DNA of 35,319 nucleotides. Origin: Cyclobacteriaceae bacterium (GTDB lineage: Bacteria > Bacteroidota > Bacteroidia > Cytophagales > Cyclobacteriaceae). Below are positions 26,591-35,179 of the stretch, one piece after another; positions within the stretch are counted from its first letter, which is position 1, and each line of letters opens with the position of its first letter. The notes under the pieces are model-generated. The model did not search any database. It was not told the origin of the DNA and saw only the letters and a list, made by a program, of their open reading frames with translations. The stretch spans positions 1-35,319 of the forward strand of contig JAHEGY010000042.1 in the NCBI GenBank assembly GCA_024644875.1, written 5' to 3'. The position numbers and the translations under genes were made by a program.

Positions 26591-27961
26591 ATGAAAAGAA
26601 ATGATTTTATAAAAACTTCTTCCCTGGCTATTGCCGGGACAATATTGAATCCATTGGTCTCCTGTTTACCGAAAAAATCAAAAGAACCGGAACAGGTTAC
26701 ATTATTAGAGCGAAGAAACTGGGGAAGAAACATTATTTTTAAGGCTAAGAACCTGGAAGAGCCTTCTTCAGTCGAAGAGTTGCAGGAACTGATGAGTAAA
26801 GTTGGATTTAAAAAAGGGCTTGGTTCTACACACAGTTACAATGATATAGCTGATAGCCCGTTGACCCAGATATCGCTTAGAAAACTAAACAAAATTATCT
26901 CCATTGATGAATCCAACAGTACCGTTACCATTGAGGGAGGGATCAAATACGAAGAATTGGCTCCTCAATTGCATGAACGAGGATTTGCACTAGCAAACCT
27001 GGCTTCCCTTCCTCAGGTTACTGTTGCCGGAGCTTGTGCAACCGGGACACATGGATCTGGAACAGAAAATGGGAGTCTTGCAACAGTGGTGAGGGAAATG
27101 GAGATTTGTTTGGCAGATGGTCAACTTCTCAATCTGAGCCGGGAAATTAATCCAGATATTTTTGATGGATTGGTTGTTAACTTAGGTGGGCTTGGAGTTA
27201 TCACACGTTTGGTTCTGGAGATACAACCTACATATGATGCCCGGCAGGATATTTACCTTGATCTCCCTCTTGAGAACGTAATTGGGAATTTTGATGAAAT
27301 TATGTCCAGTGGATATAGTGTTTGTTTATTTACCAAATGGCAAAATGATATTCTTGATCAGGCCTGGATAAAGCGTCGTGTTGACCAACCTGTGGTTGAT
27401 CTTGGTTCCGAATTTTTTGGAGGCAGGTTGTGTGACAGAAATATTCACCCGATCATTGATATGTCAGCTGAAGCATGTACAGATCAAATGGGAAAGGTTG
27501 GCCCTTGGTATGACAGGCTACCACATTTCAGGATTAACGCAATGCCTTCGGCCTTTGACGAACTGCAATCAGAATTTTTTGTCCCTATTGAACATGCGGG
27601 AGAAGCTATCAGGGCAATTGCCAAACTCGGAGACAAATTTTTGCCATATTTATATATTTCCGAAATAAGAACCATAGCGGCAGATAATCTCTGGATGAGC
27701 CAGTTTTACAAGAGAGACACCGTAGCAATTCATTTTACGTGGAAATCCAATTGGCCTGAAGTACAAAAACTATTACCATTGATTGAAGCTGCCCTTGCAC
27801 CATTTAGTATACGGCCGCACTGGGGGAAACTTTATACAATTAATAAGAAAACTATCCAGGAATCGTACGAGAGGTTCCCTGATTTCCTTCAATTGTTAAA
27901 AACATATGATCCGGACGGTCGGTTCAGGAATGCGTATCTTAACCGGATCATCTATACATAA
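26591..27961 (+). CDS. Alditol-oxidase-like FAD-binding lipoprotein (VAO family)
   Basis: 456 residues from ATG 26591; a TTG at 26543 would add 16 unrelated residues. The N-terminus is KRNDFIKTSSLAIAG, like a Tat signal with a weakened twin-arginine (KR instead of RR), then Cys25 (LVSC). The FAD-binding domain shows GLGSTHSYNDIADS: His81 matches the histidine to which FAD is covalently attached in alditol oxidase AldO. Further blocks are VTIEGGIKYEELAPQLHERG, GACATGTHGSG, LGGLGVITRLVLE and the C-terminal HWGKLYTI. The enzyme would oxidise alditols or aldonolactones, passing electrons to oxygen and producing peroxide. It is on the opposite strand to the perR-katG unit, divergently arranged with only the Lnt remnant between. 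Confidence 0.85.
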   Translation: MKRNDFIKTSSLAIAGTILNPLVSCLPKKSKEPEQVTLLERRNWGRNIIFKAKNLEEPSSVEELQELMSKVGFKKGLGSTHSYNDIADSPLTQISLRKLNKIISIDESNSTVTIEGGIKYEELAPQLHERGFALANLASLPQVTVAGACATGTHGSGTENGSLATVVREMEICLADGQLLNLSREINPDIFDGLVVNLGGLGVITRLVLEIQPTYDARQDIYLDLPLENVIGNFDEIMSSGYSVCLFTKWQNDILDQAWIKRRVDQPVVDLGSEFFGGRLCDRNIHPIIDMSAEACTDQMGKVGPWYDRLPHFRINAMPSAFDELQSEFFVPIEHAGEAIRAIAKLGDKFLPYLYISEIRTIAADNLWMSQFYKRDTVAIHFTWKSNWPEVQKLLPLIEAALAPFSIRPHWGKLYTINKKTIQESYERFPDFLQLLKTYDPDGRFRNAYLNRIIYT

Positions 27962-27974
27962 CTAAACAGGCCAG

Positions 27975-27991
27975 CCTTAATCACAATAAGG
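27975..27991 (+). terminator. Possible terminator after the alditol-oxidase-like gene
   Basis: CCTTA and TAAGG form a five-pair stem with a seven-base loop, 13 bases after the stop codon, followed by a T-rich stretch (27993-28015). The stem is weak. Confidence 0.3.
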
Positions 27992-28116
27992 TAGATTGTT
28001 TTGTTTTCTTTTTTTATGTTTTGCGATTATTTTATCAGAATGAAGCACAACTTAAAAATAAAGCGTGTATTGATGCCTCTTATACTTTGCTAGTGCTGGT
28101 TATTCTATAATTTTCG

Positions 28117-29940
28117 TTACCTCGGCCATACCAAAAGCCTGATAGACTGCTCATTAAGATTTGCGAATGGCCCGGGTGATGGTTTTTTATTTCTTGTTTT
28201 CTCTCCATAGTAATCTATCTCTAATGTATATGGAGTTGCATCAGGATTTTCATAAATCGCCCCGGATATCATTGCCTCACCAAGAGTTTGTGTGGTGATT
28301 ATTTTACGATCTTGTTTGGTAAGATCTTTAACCTCGATATTCATTTCCAACCACCAGCCATCTGATTTTTCTTCCAGTATCAATTCCGTAGAATTGTGTT
28401 CCAAAACCAGGGCATCCTTTTCTTGTATACTGGGCAAAGCTGTATTCAAATAAACATTTCCTCCGGCTTGCAGGTTTTCGGCATCATTACCATAAACCAC
28501 CAGGCCTTTACCACCAGCAAACAGGTTGTTATAAAACCGTTCATCATCACCAATAACTTTCGAAAGACCAAGAATCTCTGTGCTATGCGGTTTATGATAG
28601 GGCGTTTCCCGCTCTAATTCAGCTCTCCTTCTTATTTCACCGGCAATAAGATTATGAACATATGCTCCACCTCCGCAGGATTCAAGAATACTGAACGGCG
28701 ATAGAAGAAGATTGTTATCGATCAGGAAAGGCCCGTGATTTACTTCCACAAAAATATCTTTGGTATTGTCGTGCATTAGATTTCTGCTCACCCTGGTTCC
28801 CTGGGTCATCCAGTCAAGCCATATCCCGTTATGCCCGCAGCGGTAAATATGATTGTTGCTAATTTCCGTATCAATGGGTGCATGAAACTTTATGCCAGCC
28901 ATTTCAGCTCCCGAAAAATGCCAGTAGAGGTAGATGTGGTGGATCTCGTTCTCTGTAATCTTTGAAAAAGCAGCCCCCATACTGCCAACTATCCCAGCCT
29001 GGCCGCAATACCGGATATGATTATTTCGCACAATATGATGGCCAATATTTTCTTTTGACCAACCCTTGTCCAAAGCGCGCTTAATGGTTTGGTTGTATCC
29101 AAATGCCGATTCGGCTTTATTATCCCATTCATCTCCATATTTACCAAGAGTAACACCCACGCAGGAAGTATATTGAATTGTATTATTCTCAATTATCCAA
29201 CCTTTGGACCAGTGTGTACCTATTAATCCTATTTGTTCTGCAGTGGGGGGTGCCCAGGGAGTTGCTGCATGCTCCAGAATAAAACCGCTCACTGTGATAT
29301 AGTTCATGCCTGCTTTTTCCGGGTAAAAGATCGATTGTCGAACATTTACCTCTACCAGGTCATTATTTGGATTGCTCTTTCCAAACTGTGCCCAGATGGT
29401 GGTCTCTTTTCCATCAGAAATGGAAAACCAAAGTGCGTTTTCTTCTGAGGAGGCAAATACAGTTGCTTTATCTTCAGCTTCCCTCAACCAGTGTCCGTTC
29501 AAATATACACAGGCAGTATGATGCAATCTGCCTTTGTTGTTGAACCAATCACCGAAAATGGCATCCTGGAATGGATTAAACTCACCAAAGAAGGCCTTGG
29601 GAATGGTAATAGTCCAGATCCCATTTTCTACATTTTTCCATCCTTTTATAACTTCAGAACCTTTTATCGAAACCCTTTCTCCACTTTTAGCCCGGTAAAC
29701 TATGCGATCTTCATCGGAGGTGCCTCCACGGGGAGGATTAATTCGTTCCCGATAAACTCCTTCATGAACAATTATTACATCACCGGGTTGAGCAATGTCT
29801 GCCGCGGTCTGAATGGTTAAAAATGGCGATTCAAATGTTCCATCGTTATTATCATTTCCGGTTTTTGTAACATGGAATTCTTTTGCTGAAAGGTTAAAGC
29901 AAAAAAATAAGTAAATAATCAATATCGGTAGCTTTTTCAT
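28117..29940 (-). CDS. GH120 beta-xylosidase (right-handed beta-helix)
   Basis: 607 residues with a signal peptide (1-19, before KEFHVT). The sequence follows GH120 throughout: VHEGVYRERINPPRGG, SEVIKGW, FFGEFNPFQDAIFGDW, VNVRQSIFYPEKAG, GFILEHAATPWAPPTAEQ, IGLIGTHWSKGWIIENN and NGIWLDWMTQGTRVSRNLMH. Asp376 (in WLDW) and Glu399 (in FVEVNHGP) correspond to the catalytic nucleophile and acid/base of the characterised XylC from Thermoanaerobacterium. The parallel beta-helix carries an inserted sandwich at about 130-210. The enzyme should release xylose from the non-reducing ends of xylo-oligosaccharides in the periplasm. It has its own promoter (30045-30076). No xylanase or transporter is nearby. 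Length is close to the family's 620-640. Confidence 0.92.
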   Translation of the reverse strand: MKKLPILIIYLFFCFNLSAKEFHVTKTGNDNNDGTFESPFLTIQTAADIAQPGDVIIVHEGVYRERINPPRGGTSDEDRIVYRAKSGERVSIKGSEVIKGWKNVENGIWTITIPKAFFGEFNPFQDAIFGDWFNNKGRLHHTACVYLNGHWLREAEDKATVFASSEENALWFSISDGKETTIWAQFGKSNPNNDLVEVNVRQSIFYPEKAGMNYITVSGFILEHAATPWAPPTAEQIGLIGTHWSKGWIIENNTIQYTSCVGVTLGKYGDEWDNKAESAFGYNQTIKRALDKGWSKENIGHHIVRNNHIRYCGQAGIVGSMGAAFSKITENEIHHIYLYWHFSGAEMAGIKFHAPIDTEISNNHIYRCGHNGIWLDWMTQGTRVSRNLMHDNTKDIFVEVNHGPFLIDNNLLLSPFSILESCGGGAYVHNLIAGEIRRRAELERETPYHKPHSTEILGLSKVIGDDERFYNNLFAGGKGLVVYGNDAENLQAGGNVYLNTALPSIQEKDALVLEHNSTELILEEKSDGWWLEMNIEVKDLTKQDRKIITTQTLGEAMISGAIYENPDATPYTLEIDYYGEKTRNKKPSPGPFANLNEQSIRLLVWPR

Positions 29941-30044
29941 ATCTGCTTTTTACACTGTGGAGTCAAATGTTTTTTGATTATTCATTGGCGTTAACGCTTC
30001 ACTGCTAAAATGGCATGCCCGTAATAGTTTCAAGATTATTTTTC

Positions 30045-30076
30045 TAAAGATAGCGATAGAAGAAATGCTATGCAAA
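30045..30076 (-). promoter_or_regulatory. Promoter of the GH120 gene
   Basis: The minus strand has TTTG (30073-30076), exactly 20 bases, then TATCTTTA (30045-30052), 105 bases before the start codon. The -33, spacing and -7 match those before the ThuA-like and CIA30 genes. Confidence 0.6.
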
Positions 30077-30129
30077 GAGGAACAGCAGCAGGAGGCAAGC
30101 ATATAACTTGCTTGATAGCTAAAGCCTGA

Positions 30130-30402
30130 TCATTCATTAGCTTTATTCATATTATTAATGAAAGATTCTGCAGGGGTTTCATACAAAGATGATGCAGTTT
30201 CCACGGGATTACGATCAAAATATTTACCAACAAGATAAAAACCTAAAGCATAACCAAAATGCTTCGGTTTTGTCCTGCCTACAAACAAATCATAATAATC
30301 ATATTGATCATTGAACCAGACTTTCTCAGCATTAGAGATCCACTCAGGCCAATACATGGGATGGTTTTTTCCGGGAATACCAATACTCTGAATTCCACCT
30401 CT
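30130..30402 (-). pseudogene. C-terminal remnant of a DUF2268-like putative zinc protease gene
   Basis: The frame is open from 30402 (after a TAG at 30403-30405) to the TAA-type stop at 30130, about 90 residues: GIQSIGIPGKNHPMYWPEWI, then FGYALGFYLVGKYF and PAESFINNMNKANE. The block YALGFYLVGKYF with a Pro-rich, Ala-rich tail is reminiscent of the end of DUF2268 (predicted zinc-dependent protease) proteins. The HExxH catalytic core, which would be upstream, is missing and no start codon with a reading frame exists. An ATG at 30357 would give only a 75-residue product. The family call is moderate. Confidence 0.42.
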
Positions 30403-30447
30403 CTAACTTTTATATGCACTGATGTTGCAGGTAGGCCGTTTTTTATC

Positions 30448-30618
30448 TCACGCAAATCTCATATACTTTTTCACCAAATCGACATTCTCTTTATCTGTTA
30501 ACATCTCAAGTAGACTGAATGCAACATTTAATCCAGTCGATGGTCCTGTTGAAGTTATAATATTTCCATCAATTACAATGCTTTCATTTTGGTGAAAACT
30601 GTGCAGTTTATCCGCTTC
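30448..30618 (-). pseudogene. C-terminal remnant of a DJ-1/PfpI gene
   Basis: After a stop at 30619-30621 the frame reads EADKLHSFHQNESIVIDGNI, then ITSTGPSTGLNVAFSLLEML and ends KKYMRFA. The VIDGNIITSTGP block and following helix are the usual C-terminal part of class I amidotransferase-like DJ-1/PfpI proteins. The nucleophile-elbow cysteine and first two thirds are missing. It ends about 45 bases upstream of the second remnant, so two separate genes have lost their 5' parts here. Confidence 0.6.
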
Positions 30619-30640
30619 TTAGGTACCGTTATGAATTTAT

Positions 30641-31129
30641 TTAATTGAGTATTTTAATAATTTCACTTACCTCATATCGCCGTAATGTGTCTCCAACTGT
30701 AATGAACTGTACAGTTTCGGTGTCATCGCTTAATATCGATAAAACTTTATCTGTATTCTTACTTTTACTTTGCTTTAGAGCCCAATAACCATAAACACGC
30801 ATATTAGGAAAATCACTTTTGGTCATTTGAATGAAATCTTGAGATTTCCCTTTTTTAACAATTTTGTGAAATACTTTATGCACATCATTGTCTATATAAT
30901 TTGCATTTCGATAAATGTTTAAACCTGTCCAGTTATCATAAACACTGTACAATGTATCATCTACAATTATTGGCACATCTCCATCCATGCCTATAACTGA
31001 TCTGTGATCGAATTTCGTCGATATTGAGGTAAGTGAATCTATCAAAATTTGAACTTTTTGATGACTATATTCCTGACTGTAAACTTTAGCAGCGAAGATT
31101 GAAAAAATAATAAGTAGATATGCTCTCAT
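30641..31129 (-). CDS. Exported protein of unknown function
   Basis: 162 residues with a signal peptide (1-19, cleavage after KVYSQ). The mature part is mixed helical and strand, with repeated acidic and basic pairs, and no cysteine. A block near 103-150 (MTKSDFPNMRVYGYWALKQ, then TDKVLSILSDDTETV) looks like a small helical-repeat segment. No known family was recognised. It follows the probable promoter at 31179-31209 and lies 240 bases downstream of the FG-GAP lipoprotein gene. The product is probably periplasmic. A function cannot be proposed from the sequence. Confidence 0.75.
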   Translation of the reverse strand: MRAYLLIIFSIFAAKVYSQEYSHQKVQILIDSLTSISTKFDHRSVIGMDGDVPIIVDDTLYSVYDNWTGLNIYRNANYIDNDVHKVFHKIVKKGKSQDFIQMTKSDFPNMRVYGYWALKQSKSKNTDKVLSILSDDTETVQFITVGDTLRRYEVSEIIKILN

Positions 31130-31178
31130 AACAAAATAGAAGTTAACGGCATATAAATATACATCATGTCATTTTTTA

Positions 31179-31209
31179 CCAAGATAGTGTCTGATCTGAT
31201 TAAAGGCAA
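31179..31209 (-). promoter_or_regulatory. Candidate promoter of the exported 162-residue protein gene
   Basis: The minus strand has TTG (31207-31209), 20 bases, then TATCTTGG (31179-31186), one base from the consensus. It lies about 50 bases before the start codon. The layout is the same as in the three strongest promoters of this window. Confidence 0.48.
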
Positions 31210-31368
31210 CTACAAGTCTGAGAGATTGATAAGAGACAATGTAAGTGCCGTGTAAAAGTGCATGTTGGAAGCATTTTCATTACTCTTCATCCCTCTGTAT
31301 TACAAGGTCTTGCCTAAAGGAATGACTGCCATCCAATTAAATTGGCAAGATTATCAAATAGGAATCTA

Positions 31369-32508
31369 CTATTTCATTTGATTTTCAAGGTAGTAATGAA
31401 TGTTTCCGGTAGTCCAGGGTTTGGTACAAATATCGATATCACCATCATTGTCAACATCGCCACCTACTGCTTCATGACAGGGAACATTTGCAATAACATG
31501 TTCCAGCCATTCATTATTAGAAATATTTTCCCATATATAAACTTTGTGTGGTTTTTGTGATAGTGGTCCACCCCCGGAGCAAACATCTAAATCACCATCG
31601 TTATCAAAATCAGCCACGATTAAGGAATGGAAATCCTGACCATCGCCCTTATCTTTAATAATATGAGTGGTCCAATTACCGCTTCCATCATTTTCAAACC
31701 ATGCTACACGGCCATCCGGATTATCGGCCTCTGACTGAACAAAATCATTATCACCATCCTGATCCAAATCAATGATCCATGTTTTTAAAGCAATTCCATA
31801 TTTATGGTTTTCACCAAAATCAATGTTCTGAATCTCTTCCCACTCCAATCCGTCGCCAGTTAAATTCCTATACCATGCTTGTCCTGTTACGATATCAGTA
31901 TCTCCATCTCCATCCACATCACCCATAGGAAATGGGGAAACACCTCCGTGTATCTTATGATTAGATATGGGTTGAACCATATGTTCAATCCATACCTCTG
32001 TAGGATCCGCAGGGATGCTGTACCAGACTAGTCCGTATTTATCTGAATTTGCAATCGCATCTATATTTCCATCACCATCAATATCACCGAATTGACTGTC
32101 ATGTGAGAAAATTGTTCCGACTTCATGCCTTGAAAAAGAACCATCTTTTTGATTCATAAATAGGATAGACCCACCCCAAAAGTCTATCCAACCATCTCCA
32201 TTTATATCATAACAGTCACCTCCAACATCACTATTTGCAGTGCCTACCAAGTGCCGCGTCCATTCATTTGCATTTTTATGCTCCCACCACCAAAGGTTTC
32301 CGCTATTACTCCAGGGTGCTTCCCCGACCACCCAGTCAAGATCTCCATCATTATCCAGGTCTGCTAAATCAGTTTGTCCCATATGACTACCTATGGAATC
32401 GATTTTGTAAGTTTGAAACGATGGAAAATCATCTGGTTTTGAGCAGCCTGAAACTAAAATCACGGAACCAAGTAAGAATATTGTGTAAGAAATTATAGTA
32501 ATTTTCAT
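31369..32508 (-). CDS. FG-GAP/VCBS single-propeller lipoprotein
   Basis: 379 residues. The lipobox is LVSGC (Cys22). At least six blades follow, each with a calcium-type loop: DLDNDGDLDW, DINGDGWIDF, DIDGDGNIDA, DVDGDGDTDI, DLDQDGDNDF, DFDNDGDLDV and DVDNDGDIDI. The final pair (FHSLIVADFDNDGDLDV ... CHEAVGGDVDNDGDIDI) aligns with the ends of both halves of the 793-residue propeller at 8843-11224, so this is a single-propeller relative. As a lipoprotein it is probably at the outer membrane. No enzymatic motif is sure. Its transcript may also include the exported protein gene 240 bases downstream, which however has its own promoter. Confidence 0.87.
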   Translation of the reverse strand: MKITIISYTIFLLGSVILVSGCSKPDDFPSFQTYKIDSIGSHMGQTDLADLDNDGDLDWVVGEAPWSNSGNLWWWEHKNANEWTRHLVGTANSDVGGDCYDINGDGWIDFWGGSILFMNQKDGSFSRHEVGTIFSHDSQFGDIDGDGNIDAIANSDKYGLVWYSIPADPTEVWIEHMVQPISNHKIHGGVSPFPMGDVDGDGDTDIVTGQAWYRNLTGDGLEWEEIQNIDFGENHKYGIALKTWIIDLDQDGDNDFVQSEADNPDGRVAWFENDGSGNWTTHIIKDKGDGQDFHSLIVADFDNDGDLDVCSGGGPLSQKPHKVYIWENISNNEWLEHVIANVPCHEAVGGDVDNDGDIDICTKPWTTGNIHYYLENQMK

Positions 32509-32983
32509 AATGTAGTTTTTTTATATCTAACAGTTTAAAGTTAAAAAATTTTCCCCTCTTTTAGGCTGTCGGATTTTCGGGCGGACTTGCAATTGGACTT
32601 GCATATACCCTATTAGAAGCAATATAAAGCTAGTTTGCCTGCAAGGCAAAATGGAGGTGGAATAACGGATAACTCGCATTGACAGGTATGCTGTATAGAT
32701 GTGTATTATATGGCGGCAGGTCATTACTATGATTTATTTTCTTAATTGGCGAATTGGATCAACAGTGGTGTTTATTTATCATAACCGAAAAAGGATTGTT
32801 ATTATAGCCCAGATCACCTGACACAATCAGTAAGGTGTTTTGATGAGAATTCTTTACTTTAGGTCTTATTCTCTAAATGATTACTAGTGACCAGAAATAG
32901 GAAGGTAAAAAAAATACAAAATATTTTTCTAATAATAGATTAATTGTGTTATTCGAAGTTACTTAATATATCTTTTTTTGCAG
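32509..32983. other. Intergenic region with a hairpin, a short direct repeat and possible gene debris
   Basis: Three structures are visible. GGACTTGCA occurs twice, 12 bases apart (32583-32603). TTTGCCT and AGGCAAA (32634-32650) form a seven-pair stem with a three-base loop. On the minus strand 32759-32872 has an open frame reading NTLLIVSGDLGYNNNPFSVM, which looks protein-like and recalls the TLLIVTxD strand of alkaline-phosphatase-fold enzymes, but is only 37 codons and has no start. The 32560-32720 part has a higher GC than its surroundings. No complete gene is supported. Confidence 0.45.
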
Positions 32984-33754
32984 TTAAAATGCAAAACCTA
33001 AGGAAAGCCCGAAACGGACATTGGCAAACGAAAACGTAGTGTTTGCTTTAGCTTCGCCCTCTTTTTGTATATCAACATTATAATCGAGACCAAACCGATC
33101 AACAACCTCATTCAGATATTCTGATAAGTCATCCAGAAATTCCTGGCTTGGTTCTTGGTCAAACTCGTAGCTAAAGTGGTAACTCGAAAATCGTGGCCCC
33201 AGAAATAAAAAATCGATGCTAAATCTTTCCTTGATAATCAGTTGGTAACCCAATTGAATACCTACTCCAAATTCCCTTAAAGTAATATCCGAATTGTAAT
33301 ACTCAGGTAAATTATCTTCAGGGATATATTCAAAGCCGGCGGTCGTGGTATAACCGGTATACCTTAAATATAAACCAGCATAAAATCCTTCCAATTTTCC
33401 CGGGTCACATGATTTGATGTAATATCTGGCTTCAGGGGTAATAGTAAATCCTTTGATTTTATCATATTGTACACCAATTGTTGAATTTTCAACTGTTAAC
33501 AATTTTGGTGCAGCACCTGCATATTTATAACCTACTCCAATTCCTGCTGATACTCTGGGAATAATTCCCCTCTCGTACAATAATGATAAATTATTGAAGA
33601 CAAGAGCCAGAGAATTGATTTTTATAATGTTAGGATATCTTATATTTTCCTTTTGTGGTATTTCCTCATCAACTTCTAAGTCTTGTGATATAACAGGTTC
33701 AATGAGAAAGTAAGACAGGATTGACAGGATAATGAGTTTTTTTAGAATAGGCAT
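32984..33754 (-). CDS. Outer-membrane beta-barrel protein (DUF3575-like)
   Basis: 256 residues with a signal peptide (1-23, cleavage after PVISQ). The mature protein alternates hydrophobic and polar residues in strands: INSLALVFNNLSLLYERGI, RVSAGIGVGYKYAG, FTITPEARYYI, GFYAGLYLRYTGYTTTAGF, FGVGIQLGYQLII and FANVRFGLSLGFAF. The C-terminal phenylalanine is typical for outer-membrane barrels. The N-terminal N-SLxYER pattern and PEARYYI fit DUF3575. An acidic loop at about 205-235 is probably surface-exposed. The role is unknown; small barrels of this kind can serve in adhesion, transport or envelope integrity. It is a single gene, with 98 bases to the hydrolase gene upstream. Confidence 0.82.
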   Translation of the reverse strand: MPILKKLIILSILSYFLIEPVISQDLEVDEEIPQKENIRYPNIIKINSLALVFNNLSLLYERGIIPRVSAGIGVGYKYAGAAPKLLTVENSTIGVQYDKIKGFTITPEARYYIKSCDPGKLEGFYAGLYLRYTGYTTTAGFEYIPEDNLPEYYNSDITLREFGVGIQLGYQLIIKERFSIDFLFLGPRFSSYHFSYEFDQEPSQEFLDDLSEYLNEVVDRFGLDYNVDIQKEGEAKANTTFSFANVRFGLSLGFAF

Positions 33755-33852
33755 AATTCTTAATCCTTAAGTTGAGAATTATACTTAAGCTACTAAAATA
33801 ATTAGTCAGATCCGAATTATTAATTTATAATCTCCTGCTTGCATATACATGG

Positions 33853-34971
33853 TTATGAGCTTTTTTTACTTCTCAATATTTTTACAATACGATTATATAC
33901 AATCTCCGATAAATTCCAGTTATATCCATCAAAATCAGTTGTATTCACAAATTGAATGACAACCGTGTCGATGTCTTTGCGGTATTTTGCAATACTCTGA
34001 TAGCCGGGAATCAGACCCGTATGTTCATACACGTAGATGGAGGAATAGATTTCCTGTTCCCCTTCATCAAACAATGATCCATCGTTTAAGGCCCGTAAAA
34101 ATATGCCCAGATCCTCTGCGGTGGCTATCATTGAGCCATAATCAGCTGTTTTGATATCATCCTCAATGCCAACATAGTATCCACTCATCAGATGGTCTAT
34201 ATTCACCTCGTTGAGCGAACCAAAGGTGTTATTCAGCTTTAGTGGTATTAGAATTTCTTCCTTGATGAATTGGAATTTGGTATGACCAACCACCTTTTCA
34301 ATGAGTTCAGAAATCAACAAATAATTGGTATTTGAGTATTCATAGTCTTCATTGGGTTCAAAATTGGCCGGTAAGTCAAGTACTCGTTCAAGCGCCTCCT
34401 TACTGGTTTTCGGTGGGTCTGTCCAGAAGTTTGGGGTATCGGTTAAATTCGGTATGCCACTTCGATGCTGCACCATCATCCTCAAGGTTATTTTTTCTGC
34501 ATTTTCAATTCTTCCCACAAATTCTGGAAAGTAATCAGCGAGCGTTTTATCCAGAGACAAACGGTTATCTTTTACTAATTTAGTGATAGCAACAGCATCA
34601 TATAACTTGCCAATACTGGCAATTTTGAATAAAGCTTCTGGGTCGGCAGGGATTTTATTTTTTCGGTCATGCCAGCCGGCTGAATAAAATGCTGGTGGTT
34701 TGCCAGATTCATCTACATAAACAATAATTCCATCAAATCCATAACCAAGAGCATCATTTACCTGTTCTCGAACCGTATCTGGTAGTGGTGCTAACCATGC
34801 CCATATCAAAATCCATGGTACGAAAAACAGCGAGATTATGGTGGCTAAAGACAATACTATTCTGAGTATTCGTTTTGTTTGTTTTTTTGTTATAAAGTCA
34901 TGTATACTTAGGTCAGTGCACTTTATTAAGTTGCTAAAAAGGTAGCGAATATAAAATGTTTTGCATTTCAA
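33853..34971 (-). CDS. Serine hydrolase of the beta-lactamase class C / S12 family
   Basis: 372 residues in the open frame, whose first codon is TTG (34971); no ATG is in frame before the membrane helix, so the start is uncertain. A basic segment (KKQTKRILR) precedes the transmembrane helix at about 36-60, which serves as an uncleaved anchor or signal. The three catalytic motifs are intact: SIGK (Ser119 to Lys122), YSN (212-214) and HTG (317-319). The family includes D-alanyl-D-alanine carboxypeptidases, esterases and penicillin-binding proteins, and the domain points to the periplasm. Substrate is unknown and antibiotic resistance cannot be concluded. It stands alone; the 98 bases to the barrel gene hold no clear promoter. 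Confidence 0.88.
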   Translation of the reverse strand: MKCKTFYIRYLFSNLIKCTDLSIHDFITKKQTKRILRIVLSLATIISLFFVPWILIWAWLAPLPDTVREQVNDALGYGFDGIIVYVDESGKPPAFYSAGWHDRKNKIPADPEALFKIASIGKLYDAVAITKLVKDNRLSLDKTLADYFPEFVGRIENAEKITLRMMVQHRSGIPNLTDTPNFWTDPPKTSKEALERVLDLPANFEPNEDYEYSNTNYLLISELIEKVVGHTKFQFIKEEILIPLKLNNTFGSLNEVNIDHLMSGYYVGIEDDIKTADYGSMIATAEDLGIFLRALNDGSLFDEGEQEIYSSIYVYEHTGLIPGYQSIAKYRKDIDTVVIQFVNTTDFDGYNWNLSEIVYNRIVKILRSKKSS

Positions 34972-35179
34972 CGCAATTCCCTGTCAAACCCCTGTAAGTA
35001 TTAATAATTGTAACACCCTTAAAATTAAAACTATCCAGTAATTGTTTTACATATCGTGTTAGTGAAGGTACTTCGTATTACTTAGTCCTTTCATTTCGTT
35101 CAGGAATTGATCTGAATCTATCCGGCAAGCCTGGATTTTACTTTGATACTTTTGTCAGTACTTTTAATCCAATGCTTTG

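Noticed and set aside
28117-29940. Polysaccharide lyase or pectin-related function for the beta-helix protein
   Set aside because: The consistent match to GH120 blocks and the Asp376/Glu399 positions argue for a xylosidase.
32527-32724. Minus-strand 65-codon frame beside the FG-GAP gene
   Set aside because: Rich in Ile, Thr and Cys without domain pattern, and it covers the repeat and hairpin of the intergenic block.
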